From NCBI RefSeq assembly GCF_015477605.1, contig NZ_JADLQX010000003.1:124001-188000 (forward strand): DNA of 64,000 nt, written 5' to 3'. The notes under the pieces were generated by a model that ran no database searches, had not been told where the DNA came from, and saw nothing but the letters and a program-made list of their open reading frames with translations. Each line of letters begins with the position of its first letter. Positions within the stretch are counted from its first letter, which is position 1. Below are positions 15,140 through 23,386 of this stretch, one piece after another. The DNA is from Nocardia amamiensis. Its GTDB lineage: Bacteria > Actinomycetota > Actinomycetes > Mycobacteriales > Mycobacteriaceae. The position numbers and the translations under genes were made by a program.

Positions 15140-16483
15140 TCACGGAGCGGGTGAAGCGACCCCGGATGCCGGTTGGGCAGGCACGTTCGGGACAGGCTCG
15201 CCCGCGTCCGGAACCCCGGTCCCGCGCAGGGAGGTTCCGGCTGTTTCGCGGAGGAAGGTCCAGGCGATCAGGCCGATGAGGGACGCGCCGATCATGTAGA
15301 CGGCGGGGAACAGAGACCAGCCGGTGGCCTCGATCACCGCTTCGTTGATCAGGGGGGCGGTGCCGCCGAAGGCCGCGGTGGAGACGTTGTAGGCCAGCGC
15401 GAAGCCAGCGTAGCGGACGTGGGTCGGGAAGATGGCCGGGAAGGTGGAGCTGATGGTGGACAGCTGTGGCACGTAGAACAACCCGAGCACGATGAACCCG
15501 GTGATCGCCCAGCCGGTGCCCTGACCCATCAGCCAGTACATCGGCACCGCGAGCACCGCGAGACCCACCAGCGAGAACAGCCACATCGGGCGTCGCCCGA
15601 CGCCGTCGGACAGCCGGCCGAAGAACGGCAGCACCAGCATCATCACCAGCTGCCCGACCAGCATCATCGCGGTGGTCGCCGACTCGCCCATGCCGATCGT
15701 GTGCTGCAGATAGGTGGGCTGGTAGGTGAGCAGCGTGTAATTCACGACGTTGAGCGCGACGACCAATCCGGCCAGTGTGAGAGTCTCGCGCCGGTAGGTG
15801 GTCAGCACTTCGCGCAGCCCGCCCGGCGGATGCTTGTGCTCGGCGACCTCGCTGAACACCGGGCTCTCGGTCAGCCTGGCCCGCAGATACCAGCCGGTCA
15901 GGCCGAGCGGGATGGCGATCAGGAAGGGGATGCGCCAGCCCCAGTCGTGCATGGCGTCCGAGCCGAGGACGAGCTGGCAGGCCAGCACCGTCGCGGACCC
16001 GCCGACGAAACCGGCGAGCGTGCCGAACTCCAGGAAACTGCCGAGGAACCCGCGCCTGCGGTCGGTCGCGCATTCGGCCAGATAAGTTGCGGCGCCGCCA
16101 TATTCACCGCCGGTCGAGAACCCTTGCACCACACGCAGGGTGATCAGCAGGACCGGCGCGAGCACACCGACGGTCGCATGGGTGGGCAGCATTCCGATGG
16201 CGCCGGTTGCCGCGGCCATGAGCAGAATCGTCGTGGCCAGCACGGCTTTTCGACCGATCCGGTCACCGAGCGGTCCCCACACCATGCCGCCGAGCGGCCG
16301 GAGCACGAACGAGATTGCGAAGCCGAGCATGGTGCCGAGCGTCCCCAATTCCCCGGGAAAGAACGCGTCGGTGAGATATGTCGCGGTGGCGGCATAGACG
16401 CCGTAGTCGAACCACTCGGTGGCGTTGCCCATGGCGGAGGCCGCCACGGACCGTCGCAGCGGGAAACTCTCGGATGTGGTCAC
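15140..16483 (-). CDS. MHS-family MFS transporter (metabolite:proton symporter)
   Basis: A 447-residue transporter with twelve hydrophobic segments. The MHS signature is clear: SVAASAMGNATEWFDYGVYA at the start, LRPLGGMVWGPLGDRIGRKAVL between TM2 and TM3, GFSTGGEYGGAATYLAE, and GRLSDGVGRRP in the second half. Relatives carry carboxylates, osmolytes or shikimate-type acids; the substrate here is unknown. The GTG at 16483 is favoured because GGAGAGG lies eight bases upstream; another GTG is two codons before. It ends in a Pro/Ala-rich tail. A perfect inverted repeat at 16653 may be part of its control region. Confidence 0.88.
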   Translation of the reverse strand: MTTSESFPLRRSVAASAMGNATEWFDYGVYAATATYLTDAFFPGELGTLGTMLGFAISFVLRPLGGMVWGPLGDRIGRKAVLATTILLMAAATGAIGMLPTHATVGVLAPVLLITLRVVQGFSTGGEYGGAATYLAECATDRRRGFLGSFLEFGTLAGFVGGSATVLACQLVLGSDAMHDWGWRIPFLIAIPLGLTGWYLRARLTESPVFSEVAEHKHPPGGLREVLTTYRRETLTLAGLVVALNVVNYTLLTYQPTYLQHTIGMGESATTAMMLVGQLVMMLVLPFFGRLSDGVGRRPMWLFSLVGLAVLAVPMYWLMGQGTGWAITGFIVLGLFYVPQLSTISSTFPAIFPTHVRYAGFALAYNVSTAAFGGTAPLINEAVIEATGWSLFPAVYMIGASLIGLIAWTFLRETAGTSLRGTGVPDAGEPVPNVPAQPASGVASPAP

Positions 16484-16652
16484 GTGCACGTCCTCTCCAG
16501 CCCGTACACGGACCTTGATTCGTTCCACCTCCGGCTCCTGGCTTCCGGAGGTTCGGCACGAAACAGGGCGATACCCAGGTTTCCCACTCAGCAAACAGGA
16601 GCACCCCGGGACGAACTCTGGAATAGCCGCGATGAACTGCCGATTCACCAAC

Positions 16653-16672
16653 TTTGTGACGCCAGTCACAAA
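16653..16672. promoter_or_regulatory. Perfect inverted repeat, GntR-like operator candidate
   Basis: TTTGTGAC and GTCACAAA are separated by GCCA. The layout resembles GntR-family sites. It lies in the 448-bp space between the divergent MHS transporter and HEAT genes, about 170 bases upstream of the transporter start. No other coding was seen in this space. Confidence 0.45.
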
Positions 16673-16880
16673 TGAGCCACCCGTGCGTGGGGGCCCGACA
16701 GAACGCGGCGTCGCGCCCTCCCGACCAACACGCCCCGATGCAGACGCATTCCAGTCGAAGAATGCCGCCGGACGCCCTCGGCCGATACGCAATACCGCGG
16801 GCACGTGGTCGACGCTGTGGCACAAGGTTTCCGCGATCCACCGACGCAACGCAATCGAGTGCGACAGACCGCCCGTGAGC

Positions 16881-16901
16881 TTGACATTGTCATTGTGACA
16901 A
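16881..16901 (+). promoter_or_regulatory. Promoter/dyad before the HEAT - MerR-HEAT operon
   Basis: TTGACA at 16881-16886 is followed by a 9-base spacer and TGACAA (16896-16901), an imperfect dyad centred near where MerR proteins bind. The start codon is 31 bases further. Control by the MerR-HEAT protein of the same operon is inferred. Confidence 0.45.
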
Positions 16902-16931
16902 GGTCTTCACTGGCTGCCGGAGGTGGTCCCG

Positions 16932-17609
16932 ATGAATTCGACACACAGGAATCCACAAGGCACACGGCTACTCGACGCATTGGCCGCTGAGAACTCGTCG
17001 ACGCGGCTCGCGGCGGCCCTGGCAGCAGGCACGCATCCCCAGCTCGGTTACGTCGATGCGCTCGTAGAACGGTGCGCGATCGAGCCGGATTTCTTCGTGC
17101 GCGATATGCTCACGTGGGCGCTGACCAGGATCCCGTCGGAGATCACGGTTCCGAAACTCCGCGCGGAACTTGGTTCCGAAGGCGCACAGGCCCGCAGCCA
17201 AGCGTTGCACACGCTGTCCAAGATCGGGGACCCGAACGCGTGGCCGGCAATCACAAAGTCATTGCTGCACGACGCCGACGACGAGGTCGCGAGGAGTGCA
17301 TGGCGCGCTGCCGTTGTGCTAGTGCCCGACGGGGAGGAGGAAGGTCTGGCCACGGAACTTGCCACTCAATTCGGCCGCGGTGACCGGGAGGTACGGCTGA
17401 GTCTGAGCCGTGCCCTCGTCGCGCTCGGCGACGTGATCGAGCCGGTCCTCGAAACCGCGATGACAAGTCACGACCCGATGGTGCGTGCGCATGCCAGCGC
17501 TACCGAGCGGCTGCTGCGCGACCCGGATTCCGGTTTCTACCTCGCTGTCGATGAGGCGAGACGGGTCGTCGCGCTCGGTCCGGACAAGGAGGAGGCAACT
17601 GCGTGCTGA
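16932..17609 (+). CDS. HEAT-repeat protein
   Basis: A 225-residue all-helical protein. Repeating units of about 30 residues are visible, for example FVRDMLTWALTRIPSEITVP, AQARSQALHTLSKIGDPNAWP, DDEVARSAWRAAVVLVPDG, DREVRLSLSRALVALGD and DPMVRAHASATERLLRD, all with the D-x-V-R pattern of PBS-lyase-type HEAT repeats. The ATG at 16932 follows GGAGGTGG. The reading frame overlaps the start of the MerR-HEAT gene by seven bases, so the two proteins are probably made together. It has no catalytic motif. A partner or co-sensor role for the regulator is likely but unproven. Confidence 0.8.
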   Translation: MNSTHRNPQGTRLLDALAAENSSTRLAAALAAGTHPQLGYVDALVERCAIEPDFFVRDMLTWALTRIPSEITVPKLRAELGSEGAQARSQALHTLSKIGDPNAWPAITKSLLHDADDEVARSAWRAAVVLVPDGEEEGLATELATQFGRGDREVRLSLSRALVALGDVIEPVLETAMTSHDPMVRAHASATERLLRDPDSGFYLAVDEARRVVALGPDKEEATAC

Positions 17610-18640
17610 TCGGTGAAGTGGCGCGCCGCTCGGGTGTGAGTGCCCGGATGCTCAGGCACTACGACTTTCTCGGGCTGGTACGACCGACCGGCCGCACCGT
17701 GGGCGGCTACCGGGAATACTCCCCCGAAGACATCCGGCGGATCTTCCACGTGGAGGGGCTGCGATCCCTGGGACTCTCACTGAGCCAGATCGGACGTGCT
17801 CTCGACGATCCCGGATTCACCCCGTCCGCACTGGTAGGCGACCTCATCCGAAAGACCGAAGAACGACTGAACCGGGAGCGGGAGCTCCTCGAGCGTCTGC
17901 GCGCGGTCGATGCGGCCGAACCCGCCGACTGGCAGGACGCCCTGCGCCTCGTCGAGCTCCTGCACGGCCTCGGTTCACCGAGCGCCGCCCGGCGGCAGCA
18001 GGCCATCCTGTCCCCGGCCGAGGACGTTTCGGTACCCGCCGAGCTGCTGGCCGAGGCCGTCCTCACCGAATCCGATCCGTACGTCGCCGGGGCCCTCAGG
18101 TGGGCCCTCGCGCGGGCCGAGGGTTCCGCTGTGGCGAGCCTGGCCTCCGGCATGGGCTCGCAGAACGTCGACGTCCGGCGGCGCGCCGTCCTAGCGCTCG
18201 CGGAGCTGTCCGGCGCGGAGGCGACCGCGGTGCTCACGGACGCGCTCGCGGACGCCGACCCGACCATCCGCAGACGCGCTGCTCTGGCACTGGGCGCGCG
18301 GGGCATGACCTGCGCCGTGCCGACGCTCGTCGACACGGTGGTCGAGGGCCCGAACGACGTCGAGGCGGCCGAAATCCTGGGAACCCTGGCACGGGACGCC
18401 GAGTGGGCAGACCGGATCATGAGTGCGCTGGTCGGCGAACTCACCGCACACACTGCGGACTCGGGGGTGCGGATTCGACTGACGCAGGCCCTTGCCGAGA
18501 TGCCGGGGACCATCGCGCTGGAAGTCCTGCGGCAACTGGTCCACGACGATGATCGGGCCGTGGCCCACATCGCCTCGGCCCTCGTGGTAATGCTCGAAGA
18601 ACGGCTGGACGAGGTAACCCGAGACACCGCAGGTCGGTAA
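17603..18640 (+). CDS. MerR-type regulator fused to HEAT repeats
   Basis: A 345-residue protein. Residues 1-70 are a MerR DNA-binding domain (LIGEVARRSGVSARMLRHYDFLGL, GYREYSPEDIRRI). A coiled-coil dimerisation helix follows (about 75-115, KTEERLNRERELLERLRAV). The rest is HEAT repeats: DPYVAGALRWALARAEG, NVDVRRRAVLALAELSG, DPTIRRRAALALGARG, and SGVRIRLTQALAEMPG. The HEAT array replaces the usual small effector pocket, so the signal may be a protein or large ligand. The GTG at 17603 follows AAGGAGGAGG. The upstream HEAT gene overlaps and looks related to its C-terminal part. Confidence 0.85.
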   Translation: MLIGEVARRSGVSARMLRHYDFLGLVRPTGRTVGGYREYSPEDIRRIFHVEGLRSLGLSLSQIGRALDDPGFTPSALVGDLIRKTEERLNRERELLERLRAVDAAEPADWQDALRLVELLHGLGSPSAARRQQAILSPAEDVSVPAELLAEAVLTESDPYVAGALRWALARAEGSAVASLASGMGSQNVDVRRRAVLALAELSGAEATAVLTDALADADPTIRRRAALALGARGMTCAVPTLVDTVVEGPNDVEAAEILGTLARDAEWADRIMSALVGELTAHTADSGVRIRLTQALAEMPGTIALEVLRQLVHDDDRAVAHIASALVVMLEERLDEVTRDTAGR

Positions 18641-19008
18641 ACAACGTATCGGCCTACGCGGTGTCGCCACAGAGACCAGCGCACCGACACAACTCCAGCA
18701 GTCACCGCCCGACACGCCACACCGCCGCCGCACAGGCACATGTTCGGTCGCAGGTCGCAGCTGGACACCACCGACTGATACGAACTAGACCTCGGGCACA
18801 TCGGAGGTTCGGGCGCGTCGCACTACCGGGACGGAGGTCTGGGCAGCGGAGGCCACGCCCGGGTGTGCGTCGCATGTCGCGGGTCGAGCGCCCGGCCGAA
18901 TTCCGGCTCATCGACGGCGACCCGGTGTCGGCGCGCGAACTCTCGGACATGCAACCCGATCCGCAGAATACGGCGATGCGTCTGCCGACGTCCAGCGCGT
19001 ATGCCGAA
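18641..19008 (+). other. 368-bp gap between convergent genes with a possible gene fragment
   Basis: Most of this holds nothing I can name. From the ATG at 18874 the plus strand reads MSRVERPAEFRLIDGDP, then SARELSDMQP, with codon third positions mostly G or C, up to about 19015, where it runs into the opposite SDR gene. This may be a cut-off gene start or chance. No terminator hairpin was found. Confidence 0.25.
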
Positions 19009-19773
19009 CTACAGCGGCGTCACATACGCACCCGCGATGCCGCCGTCGACCAGGAACTGCGAGGCGGTGATGAACGAGGAATCGTCGCTGGCCAGAAACG
19101 CGACGGCCGCCGCGATTTCCTCTGGTTCCGCGAACCGCCCGAGCGGCACGTGCACCAGGCGGCGGGCGGCGCGCTCGGGATCCTTGGCGAACAATTCGCG
19201 CAGCAGCGGCGTGTTCACCGGACCGGGACACAGGGCGTTGACCCGAATGCCATTGCGAGCGAACTGGACCCCGAGTTCCCGGCTCATGGCCAGCACCCCG
19301 CCTTTGGAAGCGGTGTAGGAGATCTGCGAGGTCGCCGCGCCCATCACCGCGACGAACGACGCGGTGTTGATCACCGACCCCTTGCCGCGCTCCAGCATGT
19401 GCCCGATCGCGTACTTGCTGCACAGGTACACCGAGGTCAGATTGACCTCTTGGACGCGGCGCCAGGCATCGATGCCGGTGGTGAGGATCGAGTCGTCGTC
19501 CGGTGGCGAGATGCCCGCGTTGTTGAACGCGATGTCCAACCCGCCGTAGGTGTCCACCGCGGTCTGGAACAGCGCCTCGACCTGGGCTTCGTCCGTGACG
19601 TCCACTTGGACGTACCGCCCTGCGACCTCCTCGGCCGCCGCCTTGCCGGTCTCGGCGTCGATGTCGGCGACGACCACCTTCGCCCCCTCGGCCGCGAAAC
19701 GGCGGACCGTGGCCAGACCGATACCGCTCCCGCCGCCGGTGACGACGGCGACTCGATCCTGTAAGCGCTGCAA
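19009..19773 (-). CDS. Short-chain dehydrogenase/reductase (classical SDR)
   Basis: A 254-residue SDR. It has VAVVTGGGSGIGLATVR, cofactor residue D in VVVADIDAE (NAD-preferring), NNAG, active-site NTASF and YTASKGG, and the C-terminal FITASQFLVDGG. The TTG at 19773 is preferred because AGGAG lies five bases upstream; a GTG at 19803 would overlap the previous stop as GTGA. It is the last gene of the operon that starts with the glutamine synthetase-like gene. With the aldehyde dehydrogenase before it, oxidation of an alcohol to the aldehyde is the likely step. Confidence 0.85.
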   Translation of the reverse strand: MQRLQDRVAVVTGGGSGIGLATVRRFAAEGAKVVVADIDAETGKAAAEEVAGRYVQVDVTDEAQVEALFQTAVDTYGGLDIAFNNAGISPPDDDSILTTGIDAWRRVQEVNLTSVYLCSKYAIGHMLERGKGSVINTASFVAVMGAATSQISYTASKGGVLAMSRELGVQFARNGIRVNALCPGPVNTPLLRELFAKDPERAARRLVHVPLGRFAEPEEIAAAVAFLASDDSSFITASQFLVDGGIAGAYVTPL

Positions 19774-19799
19774 CGTATCTCCTGTCGGATGTGCTGGGG

Positions 19800-21161
19800 T
19801 CACTGGGTGGCGAGGAAGACGTTCTTGGTCTCGGTGAACGCGAGCGCGGCGTCCGGCCCGAGTTCACGCCCCAGCCCGGACTGCTTGAAACCGCCGAACG
19901 GCGTCCAATACCGCACGGAGGAATGCGAGTTCACCGACAGGTTGCCCGCCTCCACACCGCGCGCCACCCGCAACGCCCGGCCCACGTCGCTGGTCCAGAT
20001 CGACCCGGACAAGCCGTAGTCCGTGTCGTTGGCGATCCGCAGCGCGTCGGCCTCGTCCTCGAACGGGAGCACCGCCACCACCGGGCCGAACACCTCCTCG
20101 GTGAGCACCCGGTCGGTGGGCGCGCCGGGCAGCACCACCGTCGGCGGATACCAGAATCCGGGGCCGTCCGGCGCGTTCCCGGTGAACGCCACCTTGGTCG
20201 ACGGTTGCACGAACTCGGCGACGTGCTCCCGGTGCGCAGCCGAGATCAGCGGGCCCATCTCGGTGGACTCGTCGGACGGATCGCCGACCCGGACGCCACG
20301 CACCGCGGGTTCCAGCAATTCGAGGAAACGGTCGAACACACTGCGCTGCACCAGGATCCGAGAGCGGGCGCAGCAGTCCTGCCCGGCGTTGTCGAAGACG
20401 CCGTACGGCGCCGTCGCCGCCGCCCGCTCCAAGTCGGCATCGGCGAACACGATGTTCGCGCTCTTGCCGCCGAGTTCCAGCGTCACCCGCTTCACCTGGC
20501 GCGCGCAACTCGCCATGATCTGCTTGCCCACCTCGGTGGAGCCGGTGAACACCACCTTGCGTACCGCGGGATGGGTGACGAACCGCTGCCCCACCACCGA
20601 GCCCTTGCCGGGCAGCACCTGGAACACGCCCTCGGGCAGTCCCGCCTCCAGCGCGAGTTCCCCGAGCCGCAGCGCGGTCAACGGCGTGAGCTCGGCGGGT
20701 TTCAGCACCACCGTGTTGCCCGCCGCGAGCGCGGGCGCGAACCCCCACGCGGCGATCGGCATCGGGAAGTTCCACGGCACGATCACCCCGACCACGCCGA
20801 GCGGTTCATGGAACGTGATGTCGACCCCGCCCGCGACCGGGATCTGATTGCCGAGCAATCGTTCCGGCATCCCGGCGGCGTAGTGCAGCACGTCGCGGGC
20901 GTTGCCCGCCTCCCAGCGCGCGTTGCCGATGGTGTGCCCGGCGTTCGCGACCTCGAGCCCGGCGAGGTGCTCGATGTCCGCGTCGACCGCTTCCGCGAAC
21001 CGGCGCAGCAGCCGGGCCCGATCGCCCGGCGCCACCTCGCGCCACGCGACCGAAGCGCGCTGGGCCGCGGCGATGGCTGCGTCGGTCTCCGCTTCGCCGA
21101 GCAGCTCGACCGACGTGACGACTTGTTCCGTCGCCGGGTTGACCACGTGCGCTGTCGTCAT
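19800..21161 (-). CDS. NAD(P)-dependent aldehyde dehydrogenase
   Basis: A 453-residue ALDH superfamily member. The order is standard: VGVIVPWNFPM, FTGSTEVGK, catalytic glutamate in TLELGGKSAN, catalytic cysteine in GQDCCARSRI, and EEVFGPVVAV. The C-terminus FGGFKQSGLGRELGP is typical of the PuuC/betaine-aldehyde group. The start ATG at 21161 overlaps the amidotransferase stop (ATGA). In gamma-glutamyl pathways this step oxidises a gamma-glutamyl aldehyde to the acid, which the neighbouring amidohydrolase then cleaves. Confidence 0.9.
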   Translation of the reverse strand: MTTAHVVNPATEQVVTSVELLGEAETDAAIAAAQRASVAWREVAPGDRARLLRRFAEAVDADIEHLAGLEVANAGHTIGNARWEAGNARDVLHYAAGMPERLLGNQIPVAGGVDITFHEPLGVVGVIVPWNFPMPIAAWGFAPALAAGNTVVLKPAELTPLTALRLGELALEAGLPEGVFQVLPGKGSVVGQRFVTHPAVRKVVFTGSTEVGKQIMASCARQVKRVTLELGGKSANIVFADADLERAAATAPYGVFDNAGQDCCARSRILVQRSVFDRFLELLEPAVRGVRVGDPSDESTEMGPLISAAHREHVAEFVQPSTKVAFTGNAPDGPGFWYPPTVVLPGAPTDRVLTEEVFGPVVAVLPFEDEADALRIANDTDYGLSGSIWTSDVGRALRVARGVEAGNLSVNSHSSVRYWTPFGGFKQSGLGRELGPDAALAFTETKNVFLATQ

Positions 21162-21904
21162 GAGTCGAGTTCCCTTCGGTAGGTGTCCGCCGCCTCGACC
21201 AGGGCCCGGATCAACCGGCGATCGGTGGCGTCGGCCTCCGGATGCCATTGCACACCCACCAGGAACGACCCGTCGGATGCCTCCACGGCTTCGATCGTGC
21301 CGTCGGCGGCGTGAGCGGTGGCGGTCAGACCGTCCGCGAGCCGGTCCACGGCCTGATGGTGGTGGCAGGAGACCTTCACCTCCGGACCGGCGAGTTCCGC
21401 GACCCGGCTGCCCGCGGCGGTCAGCACACGGGTGGCGGTGAATCCGCCCGCGACGCCGGAATGCTCCTCGTGGCCGACGGCGTCGGGCAGATGGGGGATC
21501 AAGGTGCCGCCGAGTGCCACATTCGCCAGCTGCAGCCCGCGGCACACCGCGAGAATCGGCATGCTTGCGGCTCTGGCCAGCGCGAACAGACCGAACTCCG
21601 ATTCGTCGCGATCCGGCCTGGTGTAGCCGGGAAGCCCCGCCGAGGACCCACCGTAGCGGGCCGGATCGATATCGGCGCCGCCCGTGAGCAGCAACCCGTC
21701 GAGCCGCCGCACCAGCTCCGGACGCGCCGGCCCTGCGGGCGGCAGCAACACCGGGATGCCACCCGCGGCCACCACCATGTCGACGTAGGCGTGCGGCAGC
21801 ACCGCGCCGGGCAGTTCCCACGCGTTGAAGCGGGTTTGCTCCACATAGGTGGGCAAGCCGATCACGGGACGGGCTCCCGCGACCTCAGAGTCGTTCGAAA
21901 CCAC
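21158..21904 (-). CDS. puuD: Class I glutamine amidotransferase-like hydrolase (gamma-glutamyl-GABA hydrolase family)
   Basis: A 248-residue peptidase C26 protein. It has VIGLPTYVE near the start, LLLTGGADIDPARYG, the nucleophile in ILAVCRGLQLANVALGG and the His-Glu pair in VGVQWHPEAD. PuuD-type enzymes cleave gamma-glutamyl amides to free glutamate. The start is uncertain: the GTG at 21904 overlaps the synthetase gene by 20 bases, while a GTG about twelve codons later, after GGGAG, also works. The symbol rests on family and context; the exact substrate is open. Confidence 0.85.
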   Translation of the reverse strand: MVSNDSEVAGARPVIGLPTYVEQTRFNAWELPGAVLPHAYVDMVVAAGGIPVLLPPAGPARPELVRRLDGLLLTGGADIDPARYGGSSAGLPGYTRPDRDESEFGLFALARAASMPILAVCRGLQLANVALGGTLIPHLPDAVGHEEHSGVAGGFTATRVLTAAGSRVAELAGPEVKVSCHHHQAVDRLADGLTATAHAADGTIEAVEASDGSFLVGVQWHPEADATDRRLIRALVEAADTYRRELDS

Positions 21905-23249
21905 GGATACGCTCCCAGTCGGTGACCGCGGCGTCGTAGGCGTCCAGCTCCACGCGGGCCGCGTTGCGGTAGTGCTCCACTACATCATCACCGAACGCCG
22001 CGCGCGCCACCGTGCTGTCCCCGAACAGCTGGGCCGCCTCGCGCAGCGTGTGGGGCACGCGCGGGCGCTCCGAGCGGTAGGCGTTGCCGTGGAATTCCGG
22101 CTCCAGCGGAAGGCGCCGATCGATGCCGTGCAGGCCCGCCGCGATGAGCGCGGCGACGGCGAGATACGGGTTCACATCCCCGCCCGGCACGCGATTCTCC
22201 AACCGCAGCGAGTGCTCCTCGCCCACCACGCGGATCGCACAGGTCCGGTTGTCGCGGCCCCACGCGATCGCGGTGGGCGCGAAGCTGCCCGCCACGAATC
22301 GCTTGTAGGAGTTGATATTCGGGGCCAGCAGGTAGGCGAACTCGCGCAGGCAGTCCAGCTGGCCCGCGATGAAATGCCGCATCAGCGCCGACGTTCCGTC
22401 GGCTCCGTCGCCCGCGAACACCGGCTCACCCGCCTCGGTCCGCAGGCTCAGGTGGATGTGGCACGAATTGCCCTCGCGCTCATTGTATTTCGCCATGAAC
22501 GTGAGGCTGCGCCCCTCCTGGGCGGCGATCTCCTTCGCGCCGGTCTTGTAGATGCTGTGGTTGTCGCAGGTGACCAGGGCTTCGTCGTACCGGAACGCGA
22601 TCTCGTGCTGGCCGGGATTGCATTCGCCCTTGGCCGACTCGACGTACAGCCCCGCCCCGTCCATCTCCTTCCGGATGCGCCGCAGCAGCGGCTCGATCCG
22701 CCCGGTGCCGAGCATCGAGTAGTCGACGTTGTACTGGTTGGCCGGTGTCAGCCCGCGGTACCCGGCGTTCCAGGCCGCCTCGTAGCTGTCTTCGAACACC
22801 AGGAATTCGAGTTCGGTCCCGACGAACGCGCGCAGTCCACGCTCGGCCAGCCGGTCCAGCTGCGTGCGCAGCACCTGGCGCGGCGAGGCGGCGACCGGCC
22901 GCCCCTGCGGCACCACGTGCTCCACGTCGCACAGCACCAGCGCCGTGCCCGGCCACCACGGCACCATCCGCAGCGTGCGCAGGTCCGGCCGGAGCACGAC
23001 GTCCCCGTACCCGGTCTCCCAGGACGAGAGGGCGTAGCCGTCGACTGTCGCCATGTCCACGTCCACCGCGAGCAGGTAGCCGCACGCCTCGGTCGCGTGC
23101 TGGAGCACCTCGTCCAGGAAATAGCGTGCCGCGCAGCGCTTCCCCTGCAGCCTGCCTTGCATGTCGGTCATCGCGACGAGCACGGTGTCGATCTCCCCCG
23201 TGTCGACATGGTCCCGCAACTGCGCCACACTCAGCATCCCGCTACGCAT
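21885..23249 (-). CDS. Glutamine synthetase-like gamma-glutamyl-amine synthetase (GlnA/PuuA type)
   Basis: A 454-residue GS-II-like ligase without the usual N-terminal adenylylation context. It has VAMTDMQGRLQGKR, the metal-binding block ESAKGECNPGQHEIAFRY, the conserved GNSCHIHLS, NINSYKRFV and GGDVNPYLAVAALI. Proteins of this subgroup join glutamate to amines such as putrescine or ethanolamine using ATP. It starts the operon followed by hydrolase, aldehyde dehydrogenase and SDR. AGAGGGG lies six bases before the ATG. There is no amine oxidase or transaminase in the operon, so an amino alcohol may be a better substrate than a diamine (inference). Confidence 0.88.
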   Translation of the reverse strand: MRSGMLSVAQLRDHVDTGEIDTVLVAMTDMQGRLQGKRCAARYFLDEVLQHATEACGYLLAVDVDMATVDGYALSSWETGYGDVVLRPDLRTLRMVPWWPGTALVLCDVEHVVPQGRPVAASPRQVLRTQLDRLAERGLRAFVGTELEFLVFEDSYEAAWNAGYRGLTPANQYNVDYSMLGTGRIEPLLRRIRKEMDGAGLYVESAKGECNPGQHEIAFRYDEALVTCDNHSIYKTGAKEIAAQEGRSLTFMAKYNEREGNSCHIHLSLRTEAGEPVFAGDGADGTSALMRHFIAGQLDCLREFAYLLAPNINSYKRFVAGSFAPTAIAWGRDNRTCAIRVVGEEHSLRLENRVPGGDVNPYLAVAALIAAGLHGIDRRLPLEPEFHGNAYRSERPRVPHTLREAAQLFGDSTVARAAFGDDVVEHYRNAARVELDAYDAAVTDWERIRGFERL

Positions 23250-23386
23250 CCACGACCCCTCTCGGCACCAACCGTGCTCACGCTAGAGCAAAACGGACAC
23301 GTTCGTGACCTGACACACGAATCTTCCGGCCGTGACGTCTTGCGTGATCGTGCCTGTTCAGCGTCGATATGCGAGGAGGGCGCAGG

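Noticed and set aside
19009..19803. GTG at 19803 as the SDR start
   Set aside because: It overlaps the previous stop as GTGA but lacks a ribosome site, while TTG 19773 has AGGAG five bases upstream. It stays possible.
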